Positions 1-8,105 are shown, counted from the first letter of the stretch. The stretch is 14,496 nt of DNA from DAXETY01 sp051155755 (GCA_051155755.1 DAXETY010000113.1:1-14496); one strand, 5' to 3'. Translations and numbers: made by a program. Notes: generated from the letters alone by a model not told the origin.

Positions 1-1729
1 CCAGGGCGTGGTTATGGAAACGCTGAACATGTCGCAGCTGGAAGGCTATCGGACCGGCGGCACGATTCACATCGTCATCAACAACCAGATCGGTTACACC
101 ACACTGCCCAAGGATGCCCGTTCCACCCGCTATTCCACCGATATCGCCAAAATGATCATGGTGCCGATTTTTCACGTGCACGGAGAAGACCCTCAGGCGA
201 TGGTCCACGTGGCCCGGCTGGCTTCCGAATATCGAATGGCGTTTCAAAAAGACGTGGTGATCGATGTGATCTGCTACCGGCGCTATGGTCACAATGAAGG
301 CGACGAACCCTATTTCACCCAGCCGCAGATGTACGACCGTATCCGCGAGCGTCCTTCGCTGCATCGCATGGTTGCCGATCGTCTCCTGGAAGAAGGCGGT
401 AACGACGAAGACAAAATTCAAAAATCCGAAGAGAAGATCAACGGCGAACTGGAGGCGGCCTACGAGGAGGTTCACGGCACCGCCTGTCCGTTCCCCGAGT
501 TGAGGTTTTTCGAAAACTGGGACGGCTATCACGGTTCCTATTCACATGAAATGCCGCAAACCGGTGTGGAAAAAGAACGCCTGGTCGAGTGGGCCCGACG
601 GCTGGCAACCGTGCCTTCGGACTTCAAAATCTTCTCGAAGCTCGAAAAACTGCTGCAAAAACGCCTCGAGTCCGTTGAAAACGGTGAAGGCATCGACTGG
701 GCCAATGCCGAAGCCCTGGCATGGGCATCTCTGCTGGCGGAAGGCCACCCCGTGCGGTTGAGCGGGCAGGATTGCGGCCGCGGAACCTTCTCCCAGCGCC
801 ACAGCGTGCTGATCGACACCGAAACCGGCCGGGATTATATCCCTTTGAACAACCTGGAAGAATCCCAGGCACTTTACAAAGTTTACAACAGCCTGCTGTC
901 CGAATACGGCGTGCTGGGCTTCGAATACGGTTATGCCACGGCGCAGCCGCAGGGCCTGGTACTCTGGGAAGCGCAGTTCGGGGATTTCGCCAACAACGCC
1001 CAGTCGGTAATCGATCTGTTTATCGCCAGCGGGGAGGCCAAGTGGCAGCGGCTCAGCGGATTGGGAATGCTGCTGCCTCACGGCTGGGAGGGCCTGGGGC
1101 CGGAGCACTCCAGTGCCCGCCTGGAACGTTTTCTGCAACTTTGTGCCAACGACAACATGCAGGTGGTCAACCCGACCACTCCGGCCCAGTATTTTCACCT
1201 GTTGCGGTGCCAGGCCCTGCGCAAGCTTCGCAAACCCCTGGTGGTCATGACCCCCAAGAGCCTGTTGCGGCATCCGAAGGCGGTTTCCACCCTGGATGCC
1301 CTGTCCGAAGGCTCCTATCAGCAGGTCATCGGGGATCCGGAAGTCGAAAAGCCCCGCCGCGTGCTGCTTTGCAGCGGTAAGATTTACTACGCCCTGGACC
1401 AGCGCAGACAGGAACGGGAGGAAACCAAAACCGCCATCGTGCGACTGGAGCAGTTTTTCCCCTTTCCGGCCGAAGCGCTGGCGGAGGCGCTGGGCGGATA
1501 CGCCAACGCCAAGGAATGGTTCTGGGTCCAGGAAGAGCCCGAAAACATGGGAGGCTGGCAGTTTGTCCACCGGCGCATTGCCGAACGCATCGACCGGCCG
1601 CTGAGCTGCATCTGTCGTCCGGCATCCGCCAGCCCGGCCACCGGCTTCCCGGTGATTTATAAAGAACAGCAGGAAAAGGTCATCGGCGACGCTGTCGGGC
1701 CCAAGCCGAAGAACGGCCAAGTTTCCTGA
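1..1729 (+). CDS. sucA: 2-oxoglutarate dehydrogenase E1 component, C-terminal part (5' end outside window)
   Basis: Thiamine-diphosphate-dependent E1 subunit of the 2-oxoglutarate dehydrogenase complex. It decarboxylates 2-oxoglutarate and passes the succinyl group to the lipoyl domain of SucB in the cytoplasm. The frame is open at base 2, so about 575 C-terminal residues are present of a family usually 900-950 residues long. Visible landmarks are the ThDP-domain segment HIVINNQIGYTT, the strongly conserved CYRRYGHNEGDEP, then GRGTFSQRHS and the transketolase-like pyrimidine-domain segment WEAQFGDFANNAQ, with LLPHGWEGLGPEHSSAR further on. The C-terminal domain runs to the TGA at 1727-1729. 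The internal ATG at 14 is not the true start, because the frame and the homology continue upstream. sucB and lpd follow on the same strand, as expected for the complex. The specificity call (2-oxoglutarate rather than pyruvate) rests on the HNEGDEP-type E1o architecture and the SucB-type partner. Confidence 0.96.
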   Translation, partial: QGVVMETLNMSQLEGYRTGGTIHIVINNQIGYTTLPKDARSTRYSTDIAKMIMVPIFHVHGEDPQAMVHVARLASEYRMAFQKDVVIDVICYRRYGHNEGDEPYFTQPQMYDRIRERPSLHRMVADRLLEEGGNDEDKIQKSEEKINGELEAAYEEVHGTACPFPELRFFENWDGYHGSYSHEMPQTGVEKERLVEWARRLATVPSDFKIFSKLEKLLQKRLESVENGEGIDWANAEALAWASLLAEGHPVRLSGQDCGRGTFSQRHSVLIDTETGRDYIPLNNLEESQALYKVYNSLLSEYGVLGFEYGYATAQPQGLVLWEAQFGDFANNAQSVIDLFIASGEAKWQRLSGLGMLLPHGWEGLGPEHSSARLERFLQLCANDNMQVVNPTTPAQYFHLLRCQALRKLRKPLVVMTPKSLLRHPKAVSTLDALSEGSYQQVIGDPEVEKPRRVLLCSGKIYYALDQRRQEREETKTAIVRLEQFFPFPAEALAEALGGYANAKEWFWVQEEPENMGGWQFVHRRIAERIDRPLSCICRPASASPATGFPVIYKEQQEKVIGDAVGPKPKNGQVS

Positions 1730-1785
1730 CTGGTGTCCATGCACGCATGACGGATGGTACGACGGAGTCTCAGATTCATAAATGA

Positions 1786-1835
1786 GCGGCCACCGGCCGC
1801 CGTAGTGCGGGTCACCGTACCCGCCCGATTACCGG
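1786..1835. repeat. Hairpin-rich intergenic repeat, copy A, between sucA and sucB
   Basis: The 208-base gap between sucA and sucB contains two adjacent inverted repeats. One has 6-base arms GCGGCC/GGCCGC at 1786-1791 and 1795-1800. The other has arms GCGGGT/ACCCGC at 1807-1812 and 1819-1824. The stretch 1801-1835 closely resembles 4828-4861 downstream of lpd: both begin CGTAG and share GTACCCGCCC followed by ATTRCCGG. It is therefore probably a small dispersed, non-coding palindromic repeat. There is no U-tract after either stem, so a strong terminator is unlikely, although the stems could attenuate transcription or stabilise the message. I saw no clear sigma-70 promoter for sucB in the rest of the gap. 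Confidence 0.5.
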
Positions 1836-1937
1836 AGTAAAATTTCTTTCAAGCGAAGGCGTTGCGCAGCGATCGGATCGGCAGCGCATTCTTGCATTTG
1901 TAAATATCGTTTCTGTGCCAAAGAAAGGTTGGAAGTT

Positions 1938-3269
1938 ATGGCAGTGGAAATCAAGGTGCCCAGTGTGGGCGAATCGGTGACCGAAGCGGTGCTGGCCCAG
2001 TGGTTCAAAAAAGACGGTGAAGCGGTCAAAAAGGGCGATCCGCTTTTTGTGATCGAAACCGACAAGGTAACCCTCGAAGTCGAAGCCGAGGCCGACGGGA
2101 AGCTGAAGATCCAGGTTGCGGAAGGCGAAACGGTCAAAATTGGTGCGGTGGTCGGAACGATCGACACCGAAGCGGCTGAAGCCGGCAAATCGAAAGAAAA
2201 AGCCGAAGAAAAAGCCGAAGAAAAAGAAAAGCCGTCCGAAGAGAAACCGGCCGAAGAAGAGCCGGCCGAAGCCGAAGAAGAAAAGCCGCGCGAGGCGGCC
2301 GCCGAAGAAAAAGAACACCCCAAAGCCGCAGCCGAAGAAAAAAAGCCGGCCGCTGCGCCAACGGATACCGACGACAAAATGCTGGCGCCGGCCGCACGCC
2401 GACTGGTGAAGGAGAATCAGTTGGATGCCGCCAATATCCCGGCCACCGGTCCCGGCGGCAGAGTGACCAAAGGCGATGTGCTGTTGTACCTGGAATCCGG
2501 TGCAGCCGAAAAAACACCCAGGGAGGCACCTGCGCCGGAAGCACCGCGGGAGGAGAAGGCCGCGGGCGAGGAGCAAACCACCCGCAAATCCATGACGCCC
2601 ATCCGGCGCCGCATCGCTGAACGGCTGCTGGAGGCCCGCCGCAACACCGCCATGTTGACCACCTTCAACGACGTGGACATGAGCCGGGTGATGGAGGTGC
2701 GCTCCCGCTACAAGGATGCCTTCCAGAGACGCTACAATGTGGCCCTGGGCTTCATGTCGTTTTTCATCAAGGCCAGCGTGGAGGCCCTCAAGGAATTTCC
2801 GGAAGTCAACGCTTTTATCGACGGCAAGGAGATCGTCTACCATCACTACTACCACATCGGGGTGGCCATCGGCACCGGCAAGGGGCTGGTGGTGCCGGTG
2901 ATCCGCAACGCCGAGAGCCTCAGCATGGCCGAGATGGAACAGGCCATCGTGGATTTCGTGCAGAAGGTCAAGGACAACCGACTCGACCTGGCCGACCTGG
3001 AAGGCGGCACCTTTACCATCACCAACGGCGGGGTGTTCGGCTCGCTGCTGAGCACCCCCATTTTGAACACCCCCCAGAGCGGCATCCTCGGCATGCACCG
3101 CATCGAAAAACGGCCGGTGGTAATCGACGACGAGGTGGTGGTCCGTCCCATGATGTACCTGGCCCTGAGCTATGACCACCGCATCGTGGACGGCCGGGAG
3201 GCGGTTACCTTCCTGCGCCGCATCAAGGAACTTCTCGAAAACCCGGAACGCATGATCCTGGAGATATGA
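1938..3269 (+). CDS. sucB: Dihydrolipoyllysine succinyltransferase, E2 of the 2-oxoglutarate dehydrogenase complex
   Basis: Core acyltransferase of the complex; it accepts the succinyl group from SucA on a swinging lipoyl arm and transfers it to CoA. The protein has 443 residues, slightly longer than usual. Residues 1-80 form a lipoyl domain with the lipoylated lysine in ETDKVTLEV (K43). A linker of about 65 residues rich in Glu, Lys, Ala and Pro follows (81-145). Next is an E1/E3-binding domain (about 148-185, LAPAARRLVKEN ... GPGGRVTKGDVL), a second linker, and the catalytic domain from about 215. That domain contains TTFNDVDM, typical of succinyltransferases, and the catalytic SYDHRIVDG (H414, D418). 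I chose the ATG at 1938 rather than the TTG at 1929, because it begins the lipoyl domain directly and has AAAGG upstream. Its stop overlaps the lpd start (ATGA), which indicates translational coupling. Confidence 0.95.
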   Translation: MAVEIKVPSVGESVTEAVLAQWFKKDGEAVKKGDPLFVIETDKVTLEVEAEADGKLKIQVAEGETVKIGAVVGTIDTEAAEAGKSKEKAEEKAEEKEKPSEEKPAEEEPAEAEEEKPREAAAEEKEHPKAAAEEKKPAAAPTDTDDKMLAPAARRLVKENQLDAANIPATGPGGRVTKGDVLLYLESGAAEKTPREAPAPEAPREEKAAGEEQTTRKSMTPIRRRIAERLLEARRNTAMLTTFNDVDMSRVMEVRSRYKDAFQRRYNVALGFMSFFIKASVEALKEFPEVNAFIDGKEIVYHHYYHIGVAIGTGKGLVVPVIRNAESLSMAEMEQAIVDFVQKVKDNRLDLADLEGGTFTITNGGVFGSLLSTPILNTPQSGILGMHRIEKRPVVIDDEVVVRPMMYLALSYDHRIVDGREAVTFLRRIKELLENPERMILEI

Positions 3270-4681
3270 CCATGGCTGAATCGCAGAAATACGACCTGGT
3301 GATCATCGGCAGCGGACCCGGCGGATACGTGGCGGCCGTGCACGCCGCCCAGCTCGGCATGAAGGTCGCCTGCGTGGAAAAAGAATCCCGCCTGGGAGGG
3401 GTGTGCCTGCGGGTGGGTTGCATCCCCAGCAAGGCCCTGCTGGATTCCAGCGAATTTTACCACATGGCCCGTGAAGAGTTTGCCGCCCACGGCATCAAGA
3501 CCGGCAAGGTCTCCCTGGACCTGGAAGCCATGATGGCCCGCAAGGACAAGGTGGTCGAGACCCTGACCGACGGCGTGCGCGGCCTGCTCAAACGCAACAA
3601 GGTCGATGTGGTTCAGGGCACCGCTTCCCTGGCGGGGAAAAACAGCGTCGAGGTCGCCGAAAACGGCGACGGTTCCAAAAAACGCAAGCTGGAAGCCGGT
3701 GCGATCCTGCTGGCCACCGGCAGCCGCGCCATTGAGGTGCCGGGCATGGAGTTCGACGGCACCTCGATCGTCAATTCCTCCCAGGCCCTGGCCTTTGACA
3801 AGGTCCCCAAGACGCTGGGCATCGTGGGCGGCGGCTACATCGGTCTCGAACTGGGCTCGGTCTGGCGTCGCCTGGGATCGGAGGTGACGGTGATTGAAAT
3901 GCTGCCGAACATCGCCACCAATCTCGACGGGCAGGTCGGGCGCAGCCTGCAGCGGATGCTCAAGAAACAGGGCATGACTTTCCGCATGAAAACCAAGGTG
4001 ACCGCGGCCAAGATCGTCGGCAAGACCAAGAAGGTCGAAGTCACCCTGGATGCCGGCGGCGAAGAAGAAACGCTCAAGTTCGACCGCCTGCTGGTGGCCG
4101 TCGGCCGGCGTCCACGAACCGAAGGCCTGAACCTGGAAGAAGTCGGCGTGAAGACCGACGAGAAGACCGGCCAGGTGCAGGTGGACGGGCAGTACCGCAC
4201 CAGCGTGGAGAGCATTTACGCCATCGGTGATCTGATCGCCGGCCCCATGCTGGCCCACAAGGCCTCGGCCGAGGGGGTTGCCGCCGTGGAATGCATTGCC
4301 GGCAAGCCCGGTGAGGTGAACTACGACACCATTCCGGCCATCATCTACACCTGGCCGGAGGTCGCCGCGGTGGGTATGACCGAAGAGCAGCTCAAGGAAC
4401 GCGACATTCCCTACCGGTCCGGCGCCTATCCCTTCACCGGCAACGGACGGGCCCTTTGCCTGGGGGCGGCCGAAGGCCTGGTCAAGGTTCTTTGCCACAA
4501 GAAGACCGACCGGCTGCTGGGGGTGCACATCATCGGCGCCCGGGCGGCGGAGATGATCGCCGAGTGCGTGGTGGCCATGGAGTTCGACGCCAGCGCCGAA
4601 GACCTGGCCCGCACGGTGCACTCGCACCCCAGTTTCAGCGAAGCGCTGCAGGAGGCGGCCGCCGCCGCCGCATCCAAATAG
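3266..4681 (+). CDS. lpd: Dihydrolipoyl dehydrogenase (E3)
   Basis: FAD- and NAD-dependent flavoprotein that reoxidises dihydrolipoyl groups on SucB and produces NADH. The 471-residue length is normal for the family. The N-terminal FAD-binding motif is GSGPGG (15-20). The redox-active disulfide lies in GVCLRVGCIPSK (C47 and C52). A second Rossmann motif, GGGYIGLELG, binds NAD. The C-terminal interface motif HSHPSFSEAL supplies the catalytic His-Glu dyad. The family usually has GGTCLNVGC at the disulfide; here it is GGVCLRVGC, a mild variant that keeps both cysteines. ATG at 3266 overlaps the sucB stop by 4 bases; a second in-frame ATG at 3272 is an alternative start. The product may also serve other lipoyl complexes or the glycine cleavage system. 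Confidence 0.96.
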   Translation: MTMAESQKYDLVIIGSGPGGYVAAVHAAQLGMKVACVEKESRLGGVCLRVGCIPSKALLDSSEFYHMAREEFAAHGIKTGKVSLDLEAMMARKDKVVETLTDGVRGLLKRNKVDVVQGTASLAGKNSVEVAENGDGSKKRKLEAGAILLATGSRAIEVPGMEFDGTSIVNSSQALAFDKVPKTLGIVGGGYIGLELGSVWRRLGSEVTVIEMLPNIATNLDGQVGRSLQRMLKKQGMTFRMKTKVTAAKIVGKTKKVEVTLDAGGEEETLKFDRLLVAVGRRPRTEGLNLEEVGVKTDEKTGQVQVDGQYRTSVESIYAIGDLIAGPMLAHKASAEGVAAVECIAGKPGEVNYDTIPAIIYTWPEVAAVGMTEEQLKERDIPYRSGAYPFTGNGRALCLGAAEGLVKVLCHKKTDRLLGVHIIGARAAEMIAECVVAMEFDASAEDLARTVHSHPSFSEALQEAAAAAASK

Positions 4682-4708
4682 CGTCGTCAGGCCTTCCCCG
4701 AACAGCCG

Positions 4709-4734
4709 GGCGGGTACGGTACCCCGCCTTTGTT
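4709..4734 (+). terminator. Possible terminator after lpd
   Basis: Twenty-eight bases after the lpd stop there is a GC-rich palindrome with arms GGCGGG (4709-4714) and CCCGCC (4723-4728), which extend inward imperfectly through TAC/GTA. It is followed by TTTGTT. The position suits a terminator of the sucAB-lpd transcript facing the convergent M20 gene. The T-tract is short and the GCGGGTAC/GTACCCCGC core resembles the repeats at 1801 and 4828, so it may instead be a third, partial copy of that repeat. Confidence 0.4.
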
Positions 4735-4827
4735 CAGTAGAACATAAACCCGGTTGTCATTTTCCTGGAGATGCAAAAACGGCCGGGGCGGTGGCCGACC
4801 CCGCGGCTTGGCAGCGTCGCGTCCCTT

Positions 4828-4862
4828 CGTAGGGCAGGGCACTGTACCCGCCCATTGCCGGG
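4828..4862. repeat. Intergenic repeat, copy B, between lpd and the M20 gene
   Basis: This segment starts CGTAG, contains GTACCCGCCC and ends ATTGCCGG. By eye it matches most positions of 1801-1835 in the sucA-sucB gap. The 230-base convergent gap it lies in carries no convincing gene. The flanking sequence is GC-rich with several short self-complementary stretches, such as GGGG/CCCC around 4784-4802. Confidence 0.45.
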
Positions 4863-4911
4863 GACGTCGTCGTGGGGACTCAGCGGAAAAAGTGCCAATT
4901 CTGGATGGACA

Positions 4912-6012
4912 CTAACGGCCGAAGGACCGCAGCACCTCCAGGTAAATTTCGGCCGCCCGGCAGACCTGGCCGAAGGAGATCGACTCGTCTTCGGTGTGCG
5001 CCATCTCCAGCATGCCGGGTCCCAGCAGAATGGGTTTGACGCCGGCGGTCCAGATCTGGTTGGCATCCGAATGGCTGCGGAACGCGCCGGACTGCCAGGG
5101 ATTGCCCAGCGATTCAAACGCGTTTTTCAGCGCTTCGACCACCGGTCCTTTTTCCGGCAGGCGGTAGCCGGCATCGATGGACTCGATGCGAAACTCCAGG
5201 TCGGTGCCGGAATTTTCGGCGGCATCGACACAAATCTCTTCGATTTCCATAAGGATTTCAGCGATATCCGCATCGGCCGGCAGGTGAATGTCCAGCCAGG
5301 TCTCACAGCGCTCCGGAACGGCAAATCCCGACGGTGAGCTGAAAAGATCGCGAATGTTGTAGATCAGTGACGGCCGAGCAGCTTCGATGTGCGCGGCCAG
5401 CCGCATCAGGCGCGCCAGCAGCACCTGAATGGCGCTGCGTCGCGGGTCGGCCATGGAGGGATGCAGTCTTCGCCCGGAGGCGGCCAGCTGCACTTCGGCA
5501 TAGCCGAAGCACTCCAGGCAGCAGGACAAATTGGTGGGTTCACCAATGATGGCCCAGGGAAAATGATGGTCCTTCAGCAGCCGGGCGGCACCGTCACCGG
5601 ATTCTTCCTCGCCCACCACCAGGCAGAGCGCCACCGGAGCACCGGTCAGCCCTGATTCCTGGGCGCTGATAAAGGCCTCGATCATGGCGGCGCATCCGCC
5701 CTTCATATCCGCCGTGCCGAGTCCGCTGAGCGTGTCGCCATCCTCGCTGCACCCGAAACGCTCCAGATCGTAGGCCGGCACGGTGTCGACATGACCGATG
5801 AACGCCAGTTCGGCTTCCTCGTCGGTGGTGGGCAGTACCAGCAGATTATAACGGTTTTCGTCCACCGGCTGGGCCACTGCGGCCAGACCGCGGCGTTTGA
5901 GATAGCCGCGCAGATAATCGAGCAGGTCTTCTTCCTTGCCCGAAGGGCTGTATATATCGACCATGCGGTGCAGCAGTTTTTTCAGCCGGTCGGCCCGGAT
6001 GCGGTCAGCCAT
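4912..6012 (-). CDS. M20-family metallopeptidase / N-acyl-amino-acid deacylase (ArgE/DapE/LysK-like)
   Basis: Predicted cytoplasmic di-zinc amidohydrolase that removes an acyl or aminoacyl group from an amino acid or small peptide. Numbered from ATG 6012 (366 residues), the full ligand set is visible: H74 in GHVDTVP, D102 in GTADMKGG, the catalytic base and ligand pair E135-E136 in VGEEESGDG, E158 in GEPT, and H339 in MAHTEDESIS. The central dimerisation domain carries H184 in GRRLHPSMADP. The sequence is nearest in style to ArgE/DapE/[LysW]-lysine hydrolases, but the substrate cannot be read from it. The ATG overlaps the upstream GNAT stop by 8 bases (ATGGCTGA), which implies coupling. A GTG at 6042 with GGGAG four bases upstream would add ten residues and is a real alternative start. 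Confidence 0.88.
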   Translation of the reverse strand: MADRIRADRLKKLLHRMVDIYSPSGKEEDLLDYLRGYLKRRGLAAVAQPVDENRYNLLVLPTTDEEAELAFIGHVDTVPAYDLERFGCSEDGDTLSGLGTADMKGGCAAMIEAFISAQESGLTGAPVALCLVVGEEESGDGAARLLKDHHFPWAIIGEPTNLSCCLECFGYAEVQLAASGRRLHPSMADPRRSAIQVLLARLMRLAAHIEAARPSLIYNIRDLFSSPSGFAVPERCETWLDIHLPADADIAEILMEIEEICVDAAENSGTDLEFRIESIDAGYRLPEKGPVVEALKNAFESLGNPWQSGAFRSHSDANQIWTAGVKPILLGPGMLEMAHTEDESISFGQVCRAAEIYLEVLRSFGR

Positions 6013-6565
6013 TGGTTTTGGTTGTACGCCGCGGCGGGTCACCGTTCTCCCGCTGCTTCAAGCGTTGATGTTCGGCGGCCAGGTTCAGGGACAGATAAAT
6101 GTGCTGACGCGGCTGCCCGAAACCGAATTTGCGGAAAAACCGAAGGGCGGGCAGATTTTCCGCGGGTGTGTCCACGATAATCATGCGCACGCCGTGTTTG
6201 AGCAGGATGTCCTTGAACTTTCGGACCAGCTTTTCGGCAACCCCTTTGCGTTGCACTTGCGGGGAAACCCCCAGCCAGATCAGGTAACCGTATTTCCAGG
6301 CCGAGTGACGCTTTTCGATGGTGGTGCCCAATGCAAAGCCGACGATGGTATCGTCGATTTCGGCCACCAGGCAAAACTCGGTGTCGCTGTGAAACAGTCC
6401 CACGACCTCATAGGAGTCCCAGGTACGATACATGCTGGGAACCGCCTCGGCCTTGAACAGTTCTTCGCCCAGGTGAAATACCTCGGGCAGGTCGTCGATT
6501 TCCATGGGGCGGAGTTTCAAGCTCTGACGCTTGTCTCCGCCCGAATCATCATCGTGTTCCTTCAT
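6005..6565 (-). CDS. GNAT-family N-acetyltransferase (RimI-like)
   Basis: Acetyl-CoA-dependent transferase of 186 residues when started at ATG 6565. The GNAT fold begins at LKLRPMEIDDLPEV. It continues through FCLVAEIDDTIVGFALGT (strands 3 and 4) and YLIWLGVSPQVQRKGVAEKLV, whose Q-x-K-G-V-A stretch is the acetyl-CoA pyrophosphate loop (family pattern Q/R-x-x-G-x-G/A). It ends with NLPALRFFRKFGF, the usual end of the fold, and a hydrophilic tail of about 30 residues. A longer frame opens at a TTG (6652), but the extra residues lie outside the fold and have no good ribosome-binding site. The next gene overlaps it by 8 bases, so acetyltransferase and deacylase are probably made together. The substrate is unknown; candidates are an amino group of a metabolite or a protein N-terminus. 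Confidence 0.82.
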   Translation of the reverse strand: MKEHDDDSGGDKRQSLKLRPMEIDDLPEVFHLGEELFKAEAVPSMYRTWDSYEVVGLFHSDTEFCLVAEIDDTIVGFALGTTIEKRHSAWKYGYLIWLGVSPQVQRKGVAEKLVRKFKDILLKHGVRMIIVDTPAENLPALRFFRKFGFGQPRQHIYLSLNLAAEHQRLKQRENGDPPRRTTKTNG

Positions 6566-6735
6566 ATGAACGTACAGATATCCCTTCGATGGATGGTTGC
6601 ATCGATTGAGCCGTCGGGAAGTTTTCCCTGAAAAAGCCGTTCTTGCCTGCAAAGCAGGGAATGGAGAAAATTCGACGCTCGCATTACAAATACTTCCCGG
6701 TGCATGGATTTGTTTTGATCTTCGAATCCGCTAAT

Positions 6736-7100
6736 TCAACCCCGGTATGGTTCTTCCCGCCAGATGCCCGGTTCGACCTTCAGACGCCCGAAGCGCAGAC
6801 CGGCCACCGCAGTGGGATCGCCCAGGGGGGTGAGCACCTCCATGGCGTTGCCTTCCAATTTCATCACGATGCCCAGTGCCACCGAAAAACCGGAGGCATC
6901 CTGAACCGAAAGCAGCGTAGAGGCTTCCGCCCATTTGATATTGTATACCGGCAACCCCTCCTAAGACAATCGTCTCTTGGCCGCCGCCGCAAAATATTGC
7001 CGGTACTGCCTGCGGCGATGACCATGATGGAACCGGTGGGTTCGGTTTCCAGAAAATCGGTCCACGCCGAAGGCACTTCGATGTCGGAGGCCGGGTTCAT
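6736..7100 (-). pseudogene. Remnant of a Clp1/GRC3-type P-loop polynucleotide kinase-like gene
   Basis: Two protein-like pieces lie in different frames just after cysK. Piece 1 starts at ATG 7100 and reads SAWTDFLETEPTG then IMVIAAGSTG. This resembles the start of bacterial Clp1/GRC3-like proteins up to a P-loop, but lacks the GKT/S that must follow. Piece 2 (about 7011-6736) reads RQYRQYFAAAAKRRLS, a TAG at 6963-6961, then GLPVYNIKWAEAS and, further on, GFSVALGIV, VLTPL and LRFGRLKVEPG up to a TGA. That resembles the C-terminal domain of the same family. The several-hundred-residue kinase middle is missing. The likely history is a large internal deletion near 7005-7015 with a frameshift, plus a nonsense codon. 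Family attribution is from memory of motifs and is tentative; the broken state is clearer. The 170 bases between it and the GNAT start hold only small hairpins. Confidence 0.5.
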
Positions 7101-7115
7101 TAAATGGATCGTTGG

Positions 7116-8039
7116 TTATTCCTTGAACAGATCGGTGCTGATATAGCGTTCACCGGTGCTGGCCAGGATCGTAACGATTTTTTTGCCCCGGGACTCCGGT
7201 CTGCGGGCGACTTCAATTGCCGCCCAGGCGGCCGCCCCGGAGGAGATCCCGCACAGGATGCCCTCCATGGCCGCCAGGCGGCGAGCCGTTTCGAAGGCAT
7301 CCTCGTTGGTGACGGTGACCACTTCGTCGATCACCGACATGTCGAGCACTTCGGGCACAAATCCGGCACCGATCCCCTGGATCTTATGGGGCCCTTTCTG
7401 TCCCCCGGAGAGCACCGGCGAATCCCTGGGTTCCACCGCCACGGTTCGAAATAAGGGTTTTTTGGCTTTGATGGCCTGGGAGATGCCGGTGATGGTGCCG
7501 CCGGTGCCGACCCCGGCCACCAGGATGTCCGCCTGTCCCTCGGTGTCGTTCCAGATCTCCATCGCCGTGGTTTCACGGTGGATGGCCGGATTGGCCGGAT
7601 TGGCGAACTGGTCGGGCATAAAGCTGTTCGGTTCGCTTTCCAGGATTTCCCGTGCCTTGGCGATGGCCCCGCCCATGCCTTCACTGCCCGGAGTTAGAAC
7701 CAGTTCGGCGCCGAGGTGCTTGAGCAGTTTGCGGCGTTCGATGCTCATGGAGTCGGGCATGGTCAGCCGCAAACGGTAGTTGCGGGCGGCGCAGATAAAC
7801 GCTAGCGCGATGCCGGTGTTGCCGCTGGTCGGCTCGACGATGAGGGTGTCGGCTCCGATGCGGTCTTCTTTTTCTGCGGCAGCGATCATGGAGGCGGCGA
7901 TGCGCTCCTTAACGCTTCCCAGCGGGTTGAAAAACTCGAGTTTGGCGTAGACTTCGGCTTCAGTGCCTTCTGAAATGCGGTTCAGCCGCACCAGCGGGGT
8001 ATTGCCGATGGTGCTTCCGATCTGTCGAAAATAGCGCAT
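7116..8039 (-). CDS. cysK: Cysteine synthase (O-acetylserine sulfhydrylase), PLP-dependent
   Basis: Converts O-acetylserine and sulfide to cysteine in the cytoplasm. The protein has 307 residues when started at ATG 8039, which has GGAG six bases upstream; a TTG at 8099 would only add an unconserved leader. The fold-type II PLP signature is intact: the Schiff-base lysine K44 in NPLGSVKERIA, the substrate loop TSGNTG (71-76), the phosphate-binding GVGTGGTITG (176-185) and the C-terminal serine in CGISSGAA. The usual GSVKDR reads GSVKER here, a conservative change. cysE lies upstream on the same strand, separated by about 250 bases with a REP-like repeat, so the two may not share one transcript. 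A cystathionine beta-synthase-like role is less likely given the length and the cysE neighbour. Confidence 0.93.
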   Translation of the reverse strand: MRYFRQIGSTIGNTPLVRLNRISEGTEAEVYAKLEFFNPLGSVKERIAASMIAAAEKEDRIGADTLIVEPTSGNTGIALAFICAARNYRLRLTMPDSMSIERRKLLKHLGAELVLTPGSEGMGGAIAKAREILESEPNSFMPDQFANPANPAIHRETTAMEIWNDTEGQADILVAGVGTGGTITGISQAIKAKKPLFRTVAVEPRDSPVLSGGQKGPHKIQGIGAGFVPEVLDMSVIDEVVTVTNEDAFETARRLAAMEGILCGISSGAAAWAAIEVARRPESRGKKIVTILASTGERYISTDLFKE

Positions 8040-8105
8040 GGCGAGCTCCAGGATTCCGCGTGATTCAAGGTTGATGGAATCGTAAAAAGTCCGTTTCAAC
8101 CGTGT

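Noticed and set aside
2150..2360. GAAGAAAAAGCC-type repetition inside sucB as a DNA repeat element
   Set aside because: It encodes the flexible Glu/Lys/Ala linker in frame, which is normal for E2 proteins, and the copies are imperfect.
542..4627. Long minus-strand frames opposite sucA, sucB and lpd
   Set aside because: They are antisense shadows of strongly conserved enzymes; the Phe/Gly-rich stretch simply mirrors the Glu/Lys-rich linker of SucB.
6643..7146. 167-codon plus-strand frame over the kinase remnant
   Set aside because: Composition looks random, there is no domain, and the opposite strand carries the better protein-like signal.
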